DNA of 64,000 bases from Lewinellaceae bacterium (GTDB lineage Bacteria > Bacteroidota > Bacteroidia > Chitinophagales > Saprospiraceae), in the NCBI GenBank assembly GCA_020636325.1, contig JACJYC010000002.1, forward strand, positions 62,001 to 126,000. The letters run 5' to 3'. The position numbers were made by a program, and so were the translations under genes. Positions 25,123-32,956 of this stretch are shown here, piece by piece. The notes beneath the pieces are model-generated. The model worked only from the letters and a program-made list of their open reading frames with translations, was not told the origin of the DNA and did no database searches. Positions within the stretch are counted from its first letter, which is position 1, and each line of letters begins with the position of its first letter.

Positions 25123-28100
25123 TCAGTTTATGGGGATGGATAATTCTACTCGGGTGCCGTTGGGCATGTGGTCTTCACCTTCCAGATCAATGATCTTTAC
25201 GGTCGTCTGCCGGCCGAACATCTGGTTGAGCAGTTCAATCCTGTTCCGGGTGATGTTCATGCCCATTGAGCGTTTTTTGGTTGCGTTCTTTGACTTCAGG
25301 GCTTCCGCTTTTTTCCGGCCGATCCCGTTGTCTTCAACGGCGAAGGAGAGGAAACCGTTCTCACGGGTCACTTCCACGGATATTTTGCCTTTATCGCCCT
25401 TGTTCATCAGGCCGTGCCAGATCGCGTTTTCCACATAGGGCTGCAGGAGCATCGGCGGGATTTCCAATGCTTCCAGATTGAGCCCTTTCTCGACTTTTAC
25501 AATGTAGTCGAACCGGTTGTTGAACCGCAGGCTCTCCATTTGCATATACAGTTGCAACGCCTCCAGTTCATCCTTCAGGGTGACACTGTTGGCGCTCGAA
25601 TTCTGGAGGATCAGCCGGATCAGCCTGGAGAACTGGTTGAGGTATTCGGAGGCCTTCTGGGATTCATTTTTGATGATGTAATAGTCAATGGAATTGAGGC
25701 AGTTGAAAATGAAATGCGGATTGATCTGCGATCGCAACGCGTCCATTTTAACATTGGCCAACTGCTTTTCGTACTCGGTTTTCAATTGATGCTGTTTTTT
25801 GAATTGCCCGATCCTGAAGCGATAAATGCCTGTGATGACGCCGGCCAGCCCCAGGCCGAGCAACGCGAAGAACCACCAGGTCCGCCACCAGGGCGTAGTG
25901 ATCCTGATGTGCAATGCTGCGGGCGTTTCATGCCATAAGCCTTCGCTGTTGGCAGCCCGGACCCTGAAAGTATAATCGCCGCCCGGAATGTTGGTATAGG
26001 AAGCGTACCGCCGGTTGCCGGCCTGCACCCAGTCCTTGTCCACCCCCTCCAGCTTATAGGCAAACTGAACGCTTTCCGGCAAGTCATAGGCTATCGCCGA
26101 GAACTCAAAGGAAAAGAAGTTCTGGCGGTAACTCAGGTTCAGGTCTCCATAGTGCCAGGTGCTGTCCCGGGCGCCTACTTCCCGGTCAAATACTTTTACG
26201 GAAGTAAAATAAGGCACAGGGATTTCCCGGTTTAATTGCAAACTGGCCGGATCGAACAGGCTGAATCCCTTGTTGACCCCAATGGCGATCAAACCCGACG
26301 GAAGCTCCCGGATATACCCCTGGCTCTTGGGTGAATAACCGTAACTGACGCCGTATTCGTTGAACGCTCCAGCCTGGGGATCAAACCGGACGAGTCCTTT
26401 GTTTCCGCTCATCCAGATATTACCGGTCCGGTCGACAGCCATGCCCAACGGGAAGGTCGGGAGGCCGTTCTCGTCGTCGTACCATTCGAGCACGCCCTTC
26501 TCCGGGGCGCCGGGGTCGAACATGCAGATGCCCCAGTCGGCGGAAGCGGCCCAGACGTTTCCCCTCCCGTCGGTAGCGAAACAGGTATAGAATAATTCCT
26601 TCGGGTCGCCCTGGGCAAAAGGCGTTTTCACGATTTGGATAAAATCATCCTGGTCGGGCCTGTATATGCTGAGGCCGGGGGAGGCGCTCATCCAGACCTG
26701 GCCGAGACGGTCTTCCTTCAGGCCGAAAATAAGCTCATGGCGCTTGTCAAAACCTTCAATATCGAAAATGCCCTTGTACAAGACAGCTCTCCAGGTTTGC
26801 GGATCTACGCGGAGCAGCCCGTCCCGCCGGGTAGATATCCAGATATTGCCCCGCCGGTCCTCCAGGATCTCCACCATTTCGGCGCCGGGCGGGAGGGCGG
26901 ATGCAAGCGGGAGCCGGACCAGCTTGCGGTTGTTTTCATTCAGCTCAAAGAGGCTGTAGGATTCCAGTACCAGGATGCGCCCGTTCCGGAGCCGGGTCAT
27001 GCCTTGCCCGAGGAAAGGCCGGTTTTTCATGGCTGCCGGAGGAGCAACAATAACCGACCATTGCTCGGTTTCGCGGTCAAATGCAAATATCCCTTCACCC
27101 TGACTCTCACAGATGAAAAGGGTGCGTTGATCCCGGCTTTCCACGATATCCGTAATCAGATACCCGTAGTCTACGTGGCTGGTCGCATCATGTTGATAAC
27201 TTTTGATCTGCTGCGCCAGCGGCCTGTAGAGAAACAGCCCTACCGGAGATCGGACCCATAGCCTTCCTGCACTGTCTTTCAGGTCAGCGCCGTAGAATCG
27301 GTTGTCGTCCGGTGAATTGACGAACGCTCGTTCTACCTTGCCGGTCGCGGTATTATATACGATCAACCCAAGTTCGTAAGTAAGCCACAGTTTGTCGTCA
27401 GCATACCTGCAGAAAGAAGTATACCTGGGGCCCGGAGCGCTTTTAAGGTCCTGGATCTTATGAAACGTTTCCGCCGCCGGATCAAATACCGCCATAAATT
27501 GCTGTGCGGCGATATAGATCTTTCCGTCTTCATGACAATACAGGCTCCTGAAATGGTTTCGGTACGGATTTTGATCCGCATAAGGGCCCTCGATCCGATA
27601 CAGGCGGCACCTGTTTGTCCGGGTGTTGTAGCGCACCAGGCCGTTGTGCGTGCCCAGCCATAGGATAGAATCTTGCCGGACATCCTGCGCCACGGCAAAG
27701 ACGCTGTTGGTCCTGGAGCGTTCCTCTTCCGTGAAGTCGCCGTCGGGCTTCAACGGGTGCCGGTATAGGGTGTCCTTCCCGAGATCGGCCTGCCAGATTC
27801 CGCCTTTATTGGCAGCAACCCAGGTCTTGCCGCTCCGGTCCTGATAAAATTGATAAAACCAGACCCCTTCCAGATAATCCCTGTTCCGGTATGGGAAAGG
27901 GCGGAATTTTTCGTGTTGCGGCTGAAAGACAAACAAGCCTCCGATGGAAGACATCCAGGTGTGGCCCGCTTTGTCGCAGAAGACATCGAACACAAGATCC
28001 TGGTGGGCATTTGACGGCTCATCGGATTGGTTGAACGACCGGACCTCGCGGCCGTCAAAGCGATTGACCCCGGAGGCCGTACCGATCCAGGTGAACCCAT

Positions 28101-28239
28101 CGTGGTCCTGGTCAACAGCGGTAACGAAACTGTTGCTCAACCCCTGATCCTCTGTTAATATGGTCGGGCCGTCGAAGGGATATTGCCCCCGGGCGGCGGT
28201 CAGACTTAACGTCAGCAATATTGAGCAGGTCCATCTCAT
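25123..28239 (-). CDS. Propeller-type sensor histidine kinase (LytS-like kinase domain)
   Basis: 1038 residues. Signal peptide (about 1-19), periplasmic two-component propeller repeats up to about residue 680 (TWIGTASGVNRFDG, RLWVRSPVGLFLY, GNIWISTRRDGLLRV and similar), a Y_Y_Y domain (about 710-770), and one TM helix near 787-806. The LytS/YehU-type His_kinase domain follows, with the phospho-acceptor in INPHFIFN (about H842), N-box LLQPYVENAIWHG (about 932) and G-box VEDNGIGRKKA. It phosphorylates the LytTR regulator encoded five bases downstream. Bacteroidota sensors of this kind usually detect breakdown products of polysaccharides. No degradation genes are next to it, so the ligand is open. 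Confidence 0.92.
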   Translation of the reverse strand: MRWTCSILLTLSLTAARGQYPFDGPTILTEDQGLSNSFVTAVDQDHDGFTWIGTASGVNRFDGREVRSFNQSDEPSNAHQDLVFDVFCDKAGHTWMSSIGGLFVFQPQHEKFRPFPYRNRDYLEGVWFYQFYQDRSGKTWVAANKGGIWQADLGKDTLYRHPLKPDGDFTEEERSRTNSVFAVAQDVRQDSILWLGTHNGLVRYNTRTNRCRLYRIEGPYADQNPYRNHFRSLYCHEDGKIYIAAQQFMAVFDPAAETFHKIQDLKSAPGPRYTSFCRYADDKLWLTYELGLIVYNTATGKVERAFVNSPDDNRFYGADLKDSAGRLWVRSPVGLFLYRPLAQQIKSYQHDATSHVDYGYLITDIVESRDQRTLFICESQGEGIFAFDRETEQWSVIVAPPAAMKNRPFLGQGMTRLRNGRILVLESYSLFELNENNRKLVRLPLASALPPGAEMVEILEDRRGNIWISTRRDGLLRVDPQTWRAVLYKGIFDIEGFDKRHELIFGLKEDRLGQVWMSASPGLSIYRPDQDDFIQIVKTPFAQGDPKELFYTCFATDGRGNVWAASADWGICMFDPGAPEKGVLEWYDDENGLPTFPLGMAVDRTGNIWMSGNKGLVRFDPQAGAFNEYGVSYGYSPKSQGYIRELPSGLIAIGVNKGFSLFDPASLQLNREIPVPYFTSVKVFDREVGARDSTWHYGDLNLSYRQNFFSFEFSAIAYDLPESVQFAYKLEGVDKDWVQAGNRRYASYTNIPGGDYTFRVRAANSEGLWHETPAALHIRITTPWWRTWWFFALLGLGLAGVITGIYRFRIGQFKKQHQLKTEYEKQLANVKMDALRSQINPHFIFNCLNSIDYYIIKNESQKASEYLNQFSRLIRLILQNSSANSVTLKDELEALQLYMQMESLRFNNRFDYIVKVEKGLNLEALEIPPMLLQPYVENAIWHGLMNKGDKGKISVEVTRENGFLSFAVEDNGIGRKKAEALKSKNATKKRSMGMNITRNRIELLNQMFGRQTTVKIIDLEGEDHMPNGTRVELSIPIN

Positions 28240-28261
28240 AGACGCACAACTTCGTTTCCTT

Positions 28262-28269
28262 CAAAGTTA
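28262..28269 (-). promoter_or_regulatory. -7 element for the sensor kinase-LytTR operon
   Basis: The minus strand reads TAACTTTG, a perfect TAnnTTTG match, 23 bases before the kinase start codon at 28239. Confidence 0.65.
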
Positions 28270-28364
28270 TCGGATTTATTGTTCGGGCGGGAAGAAAATG
28301 AGCCGTTGGCAGAAATCCGGATGCCGGAGGTCATTGCCGGTGAGCATTGGCCGGGTTCAGCAGG

Positions 28365-28895
28365 CTAATCTCCGCATTGCCTGATCTTTTTCACGTCGCC
28401 GTCGGTATATTGCCAGCAATCGCCGAAAATGGAACAGTAGCAGATTTTGATACTCGACCGTTCTTGAAAATCTGTGGTGACGATGACAACGGAATCCGGA
28501 AATTCGGCCTGCAACATCGTGACATTTTCCTGTATGGCGAGCACGCTGTTCTTCAACGAGGATATGGACAGGGACTGGAATTGGTCCTGATGCAGCAAAT
28601 CGACAAGGAATGCCCGGTAATCATTGACCGGTTCTCCGTTCAGGAGAATGGAAACATTCTTTATAATAGCCGGGCCGGTGCCTTTGTTCTGAATATTGAG
28701 CGCAAATGAATGATTGGTATAGGTCACCGTGGGTTCGATATACGGCCAGACAGCGGCGTATTGCTCATTGCGGAGAATAACGGACTGATAAATGGAAATG
28801 CCCAGCGCACAGAAGCTGGTAAAAACGGCTGCAAAGGCTGTTGCAGCGGTCGGATTAATGCTGCTGAGGAACTTTTTCAGGCGTTTGAAAGGCAT
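28365..28895 (-). CDS. Small membrane-anchored protein of unknown function
   Basis: 176 residues. A basic N-terminus (MPFKRLKKFL) is followed by one hydrophobic helix (about 17-38) and a beta-rich soluble part with VWPYIEPTVTYTNHSFALNIQNKGTGPAIIKNV, which reads like an Ig-like or carbohydrate-binding-type fold. Three Cys near the end (ICYCSIFGDC) are notable. I recognise no family. The context suggests a single gene: it lies between the sensor operon and the Vat-like operon, and is transcribed in the opposite direction to the latter. Confidence 0.55.
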   Translation of the reverse strand: MPFKRLKKFLSSINPTAATAFAAVFTSFCALGISIYQSVILRNEQYAAVWPYIEPTVTYTNHSFALNIQNKGTGPAIIKNVSILLNGEPVNDYRAFLVDLLHQDQFQSLSISSLKNSVLAIQENVTMLQAEFPDSVVIVTTDFQERSSIKICYCSIFGDCWQYTDGDVKKIRQCGD

Positions 28896-28971
28896 AGGCG
28901 TTCGATCGGGTGACTAATTTTAACAAAATGTCCGATAATGTGGTTTATTTTCAGGCAAAATTTGAGATTAA

Positions 28972-29619
28972 ATGGCTTTACCTTCCGGCCCCGACCCGAA
29001 TACCTTGTTCCCCATGGAGAACATTTCAAGGTTGTGTTTTCTTAAAAACCTGGTCAAACACCCCAACATCATCGTCGGCGATTACACTTATTACGACGAT
29101 TTCGAGGATGTTGCCAACTTTGAAAAGAACCTTAAATACTTCTTCGACTTCACCGGCGACCGGCTCATCATCGGCAAATTCTGCATGATCGCTTCAGGGG
29201 TGGAATTCATCATGAACGGCGCCAATCACCTGAGCGACGCGGTTTCCACATTCCCTTTTGCAGCATTCGGAAACGGCTGGGAAAACGCGATGGAAGGGAA
29301 GACCTATCCATTTAAAGGCGATATTGTGATCGGCAATGACGTCTGGATCGGCTACAAGGCCGTTATCATGGCCGGTGTAAAGATCGGCGACGGCGCGATC
29401 ATCGGCTCGCATTCCCTGGTCACCAAAGACGTCGAACCATATGCCATTGTCGGCGGCAATCCGGCCGGGTTGATCCGCAAGCGGTTCGCCGACCGGGATA
29501 TCGATCGCCTGCTGCAGATCAGGTGGTGGGACTGGAATGCGGACAAACTGACCCGCAACATACAGTTGCTGACCGCTGCGGATATCGATGCATTGGAAAA
29601 GGCTAATACAAAACCATGA
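28972..29619 (+). CDS. Vat-like (streptogramin A acetyltransferase family) hexapeptide-repeat acyltransferase
   Basis: 215 residues. The left-handed beta-helix (hexapeptide repeat) acyltransferase fold is clear. The segments FCMIASGVEFIMNGANH, FGNGWENAM, GNDVWIGYKAVIMAGVKIGDGAIIGSHS and GGNPAGLIRKRF closely match Vat/XAT-type acetyltransferases, and the probable catalytic His is H86 in NGANH. Known Vat enzymes acetylate streptogramin A antibiotics using acetyl-CoA. This gene sits in a chromosomal operon with unrelated-looking neighbours, so the natural substrate may differ. The start ATG 28972 is supported by alignment with Vat N-termini, which also begin a few residues before a Pro-rich stretch. 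It overlaps the next gene by ATGA. Confidence 0.85.
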   Translation: MALPSGPDPNTLFPMENISRLCFLKNLVKHPNIIVGDYTYYDDFEDVANFEKNLKYFFDFTGDRLIIGKFCMIASGVEFIMNGANHLSDAVSTFPFAAFGNGWENAMEGKTYPFKGDIVIGNDVWIGYKAVIMAGVKIGDGAIIGSHSLVTKDVEPYAIVGGNPAGLIRKRFADRDIDRLLQIRWWDWNADKLTRNIQLLTAADIDALEKANTKP

Positions 29620-30578
29620 AAAAAAACCAAGCACCAGGCGCCTTGTTGGGCGTCGCTGCCGGCGATGCCGTCGGCGTCCCGTTTGAATTCAGAACCAGGC
29701 TGGAATTAAGCCGCTATCCCGCTGCCGGCATGTCCGGATTCGGTTCGCACATGCAGCACCCGGGCACCTGGTCGGACGACAGTTCGCTTACCTTCTGCCT
29801 GGCGGAATCCCTGGTGAACGGATATGACCTCCGGGATATGGCCGAGCGTTTTGTACGCTGGAAAAACAGCGCATACTGGACCGCCCGAAACGAAGTGTTT
29901 GATATCGGCATTACGACCAGCCATGCCCTCAACCGGTTGAAAAACCTCCTGGACACCGAAGGATCGGATGAATTGCGAAAATTAAAAAATCAGGGCACGG
30001 ACGCCGAGAACGGAAACGGGTCGCTCATGCGGATCCTGCCCTTGCTCTGGCATATCAAAGGCAAGGATGCCGCTGAACAGTTCGAACTGGTTCGCGAAGT
30101 CTCGGCCCTCACCCACCGCCATATCCGGGCGGCGATGGCCTGCATGATCTACCTGAAAATGGCGGAATTCCTGCTGACCGGCCGCGAAAAGGCCGCTTGT
30201 TATGCCGATACCCGGGAAGTTGTTTTGAAATTGTGGGACCAATCGGCCTTTGGCCTGGCCGAACAAACCCACTTCACCCGGATCATCCAAAATGACATCA
30301 GCCGGTTGGATGAAGATCAGATCAAATCCGGCGGCTATGTCGTCGACTCGCTGGAAGCCGCTTTCTGGTGTTTCCTCCGCCAGGACAACTACGAGAGAAC
30401 CGTGCTGGCCGCCGTCAACCTCGGCCTGGATACCGATACCACGGCCGCCATTGCAGGCGGCATGGCCGGCATTTATTACGGCAAGGAAGGCATCCCCGCA
30501 GACTGGTTATCCGCACTGGCCCGGCTGGAAGACATAACGGCGCTGGCAGAAAAGCTGGACGCCGCCTATCCGGATTGA
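29616..30578 (+). CDS. ADP-ribosylglycohydrolase-family protein
   Basis: 320 residues, the usual length of DraG/ADPRH-type proteins. It has the metal-site elements of the family: GVAAGDAVGVPFEFRTR at the N-terminus, GTWSDDSSLTFCLAE (about residues 47-61) and GLDTDTTAAIAGGMAG near residue 270. Such enzymes remove ADP-ribose from arginine or serine residues, or from small molecules such as rifampicin-ADP-ribose. Which substrate applies here is not known. The ATGA overlap with the Vat-like gene suggests translational coupling. A LOG-family gene follows after 28 bases. Confidence 0.88.
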   Translation: MKKNQAPGALLGVAAGDAVGVPFEFRTRLELSRYPAAGMSGFGSHMQHPGTWSDDSSLTFCLAESLVNGYDLRDMAERFVRWKNSAYWTARNEVFDIGITTSHALNRLKNLLDTEGSDELRKLKNQGTDAENGNGSLMRILPLLWHIKGKDAAEQFELVREVSALTHRHIRAAMACMIYLKMAEFLLTGREKAACYADTREVVLKLWDQSAFGLAEQTHFTRIIQNDISRLDEDQIKSGGYVVDSLEAAFWCFLRQDNYERTVLAAVNLGLDTDTTAAIAGGMAGIYYGKEGIPADWLSALARLEDITALAEKLDAAYPD

Positions 30579-30606
30579 TAACGCAAACGAACCTGAAAAC
30601 AATCCG

Positions 30607-31344
30607 ATGAATAACGCTGAAGAAAAGATCATTCAGTCGCCGGAATACGAATATCTGGAAGGCCCAAAGAGCAGGAGCTCGGAATTGTGGTTTGCCGTTC
30701 GGGTCTTTTTCCAGTTCATCAAAGGGTTCCGGACCCTGCATTTTGTAGGTCCCTGCATCACGGTTTTCGGGTCGGCCCGATTCAGGGAGGGGCACCCCAA
30801 TTACGAGAAAGCCCGGGAAATCGGCAAGGCCGTCGCTGACATGGGCTTTACGGTGATGACCGGCGGCGGCCCCGGCGTCATGGAAGCGGCCAATCGCGGT
30901 GCGCGCGAAGCCGGAGGCCGGTCGGTGGGTTGCAATGTGATCCTGCCTTTCGAGCAAAAACCCAATCCTTTCATGGATACCTGGATCTCCATCCGGTACT
31001 TCTTTGTCCGGAAAGTGCTCCTGCTGAAATATTCTTACGCCTTCATCGTACTGCCCGGCGGCTGGGGCACCATGGATGAGCTTTTCGAAACCCTGACGCT
31101 GGTGCAGACCGGCGTCATTCAGCGATTCCCGGTCGTATTGATCGGCAAAGACTACTACGCAGGCCTGATGTCCTTTATTGAGCATATGGTGGAAAACGAA
31201 ACCATTTCCCCGAAAGACCTCAAGCTGGTCCTTTGCACCGACAATACCGACGAAGCCCTGGATCATATCCGGGAATACATCCGCGACAACTACAGGGTCC
31301 GGCAGAAAAGGCGCCCGGCCTGGTGGCTGCTCGAACGGATCTGA
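30607..31344 (+). CDS. LOG-family (TIGR00730) Rossmann-fold nucleotide hydrolase-like protein
   Basis: 245 residues. The family motifs are GGGPGVMEAANRGA (about residues 83-96) and PGGWGTMDELFE (about 153-164), the PGGxGTxxE signature. It has a Rossmann-like fold related to lysine decarboxylase-like proteins, known in plants and bacteria as cytokinin-activating phosphoribohydrolases acting on AMP-type nucleotides. The physiological substrate here is not known. It is the third gene of the tight operon and converges on the GT39 gene, with only 11 bases between stops. Confidence 0.88.
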   Translation: MNNAEEKIIQSPEYEYLEGPKSRSSELWFAVRVFFQFIKGFRTLHFVGPCITVFGSARFREGHPNYEKAREIGKAVADMGFTVMTGGGPGVMEAANRGAREAGGRSVGCNVILPFEQKPNPFMDTWISIRYFFVRKVLLLKYSYAFIVLPGGWGTMDELFETLTLVQTGVIQRFPVVLIGKDYYAGLMSFIEHMVENETISPKDLKLVLCTDNTDEALDHIREYIRDNYRVRQKRRPAWWLLERI

Positions 31345-31355
31345 CGTTTTTTTAA

Positions 31356-32894
31356 TCAGTGCCCGATTTTCTCCCGTTCCCGCCGGATCAAGTTCGCAAT
31401 CACGGAATCGGCATTGACTTTGGGTTGCGACCGGTAAAAAACATACCCGTTATCCCTGGCGTAGGGATGATGGGTGCTGTCGATGAATTCGTGGTAACTG
31501 AAATAGGCCGAACTGTCTTCCCATACATTATCCAGCAGGATCATATTGTCAAAATGGATATGGTCCGGAATCCATAACAAATAGCTGCTGTTCATGCTGT
31601 AAGCCTCCGGCAGGTCGTATTTTTTCCGGTAATAGTTCAGGGCGCCTGCGTGGTGGTAGCCGCCGCCGTAGATCAGACAGGTTGATTGCTGGTCGCGGCT
31701 TAGTGCGTGGTATTTTTTGGATACGTTCGCCGCCATTTCCTCCCAACCCTGCATGTCGGCATAATCCTGGGGAACCGGGTAGAGCCTGCCGTCCTCCCAG
31801 CGCTGCTCTACGCCGTATTTGGCCAGCCGGTCGCAGTATTTCTCCATTCTTTCAATGGAAAGGATCGGCACCCCCATTGGCAAAGCCGTCAGATCCAGGC
31901 CGACCACCAACAGCAAGATCGCATAACGCAGGAAGGCCATCCTGCCGGAAGTCCATTGCTCCACGGCTACCCCGCCGGCTGCCATCAGCGCCGGGTACGC
32001 CCCCAGGGCATAATAGTCCTTCCCGCTCAAAAACAGCAATAGGGCCAGCAAGATCAGGTAGCCGTACCCGAGGTACCGGAAATCGCGCCCTGACCTGGCC
32101 GCCAGCAACCAGATCACCCCGGGAATCCAGACCAGGAAACCCGCAAATTGCATCAGCAGCTGGCTCATCAAAAATCCGGTCGGCTCGACATGCACCAGTT
32201 GGGTGGCCGCCAGATCGGTCATATGGTGAACCACCGGAAACCGGTAGCTGTACTGCCAGAACAAATTGGGCAAGGCAATCCCCAACGCAATACCGAAAGC
32301 GATCAACGGATTCTTCGACAGGAGTACCCTGCGCCCGGGACTGATAAGCAGTCCGATAAAAAGGGAAAAGATCCAGAAGGCGATGGCGTATTTGTTCATC
32401 CAGCCCAAACCGGCGGCAATACCCAGGCCGACCCAGTATTTCCGGTCATCCCGCCGCACAGCCTTTACCAGCAGAAAAGCGGATAAAAACCACCAGAATT
32501 GATCAAAACAAACAGGCTGGAAGAGCGTACCGCTCCGCAAAAAGGACGGAGACAGGATATACGCGGCACAGGCGAGCAGGATCGCCCATTTTTTTCCGCC
32601 CATCTCCTTTACCATCAGCCCGATGAGAATGACCATCGCCGCTCCGGCCAGGGCGGGGAACAGCCGGACCGCAAAAAGGCTGTCGCCGAACAGCGCCGTA
32701 ACGATCCTCCCGATCAGCGGAGTCAGCGGCGGCACCTCCAGAAAACCCCAACCCAGGTGCCGGCTCTCGTCCAGGTACAAAAATTCATCCCGGTGGAAGC
32801 CGTAACCCGTATTGGTCGTGAAATGGATCAGCAATTTTATCAGGGCAAGCCCGACCAGTAAGGTGTTCTCTTTGAAAAAGGATTTCACGGTCAT
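31356..32894 (-). CDS. GT39-family membrane glycosyltransferase (ArnT/PMT-like)
   Basis: 512 residues from the ATG at 32894 (MTVKSFFKENTLLVGLALIKLL). The longer frame starting at 32999 overlaps the end of the next gene upstream and is rejected. At least nine hydrophobic helices are seen. The first loop has GYGFHRDEFLYL and LEVPPLTPLIGRI, where the acidic pair in RDE is the usual catalytic position of GT39/ArnT-type enzymes that use polyprenyl-linked sugars. The C-terminal soluble part (from about residue 370, with LYGGGYHHAGALNYYRKKY) faces the periplasm. It probably modifies lipid A or an envelope glycan. Donor and acceptor are unknown. Confidence 0.83.
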   Translation of the reverse strand: MTVKSFFKENTLLVGLALIKLLIHFTTNTGYGFHRDEFLYLDESRHLGWGFLEVPPLTPLIGRIVTALFGDSLFAVRLFPALAGAAMVILIGLMVKEMGGKKWAILLACAAYILSPSFLRSGTLFQPVCFDQFWWFLSAFLLVKAVRRDDRKYWVGLGIAAGLGWMNKYAIAFWIFSLFIGLLISPGRRVLLSKNPLIAFGIALGIALPNLFWQYSYRFPVVHHMTDLAATQLVHVEPTGFLMSQLLMQFAGFLVWIPGVIWLLAARSGRDFRYLGYGYLILLALLLFLSGKDYYALGAYPALMAAGGVAVEQWTSGRMAFLRYAILLLVVGLDLTALPMGVPILSIERMEKYCDRLAKYGVEQRWEDGRLYPVPQDYADMQGWEEMAANVSKKYHALSRDQQSTCLIYGGGYHHAGALNYYRKKYDLPEAYSMNSSYLLWIPDHIHFDNMILLDNVWEDSSAYFSYHEFIDSTHHPYARDNGYVFYRSQPKVNADSVIANLIRREREKIGH

Positions 32895-32956
32895 ATAAAG
32901 GGTGTTTCCCTGTAAAGATAACCACATTGCCGGTTCACCCCCATTCCGCGCCATGT

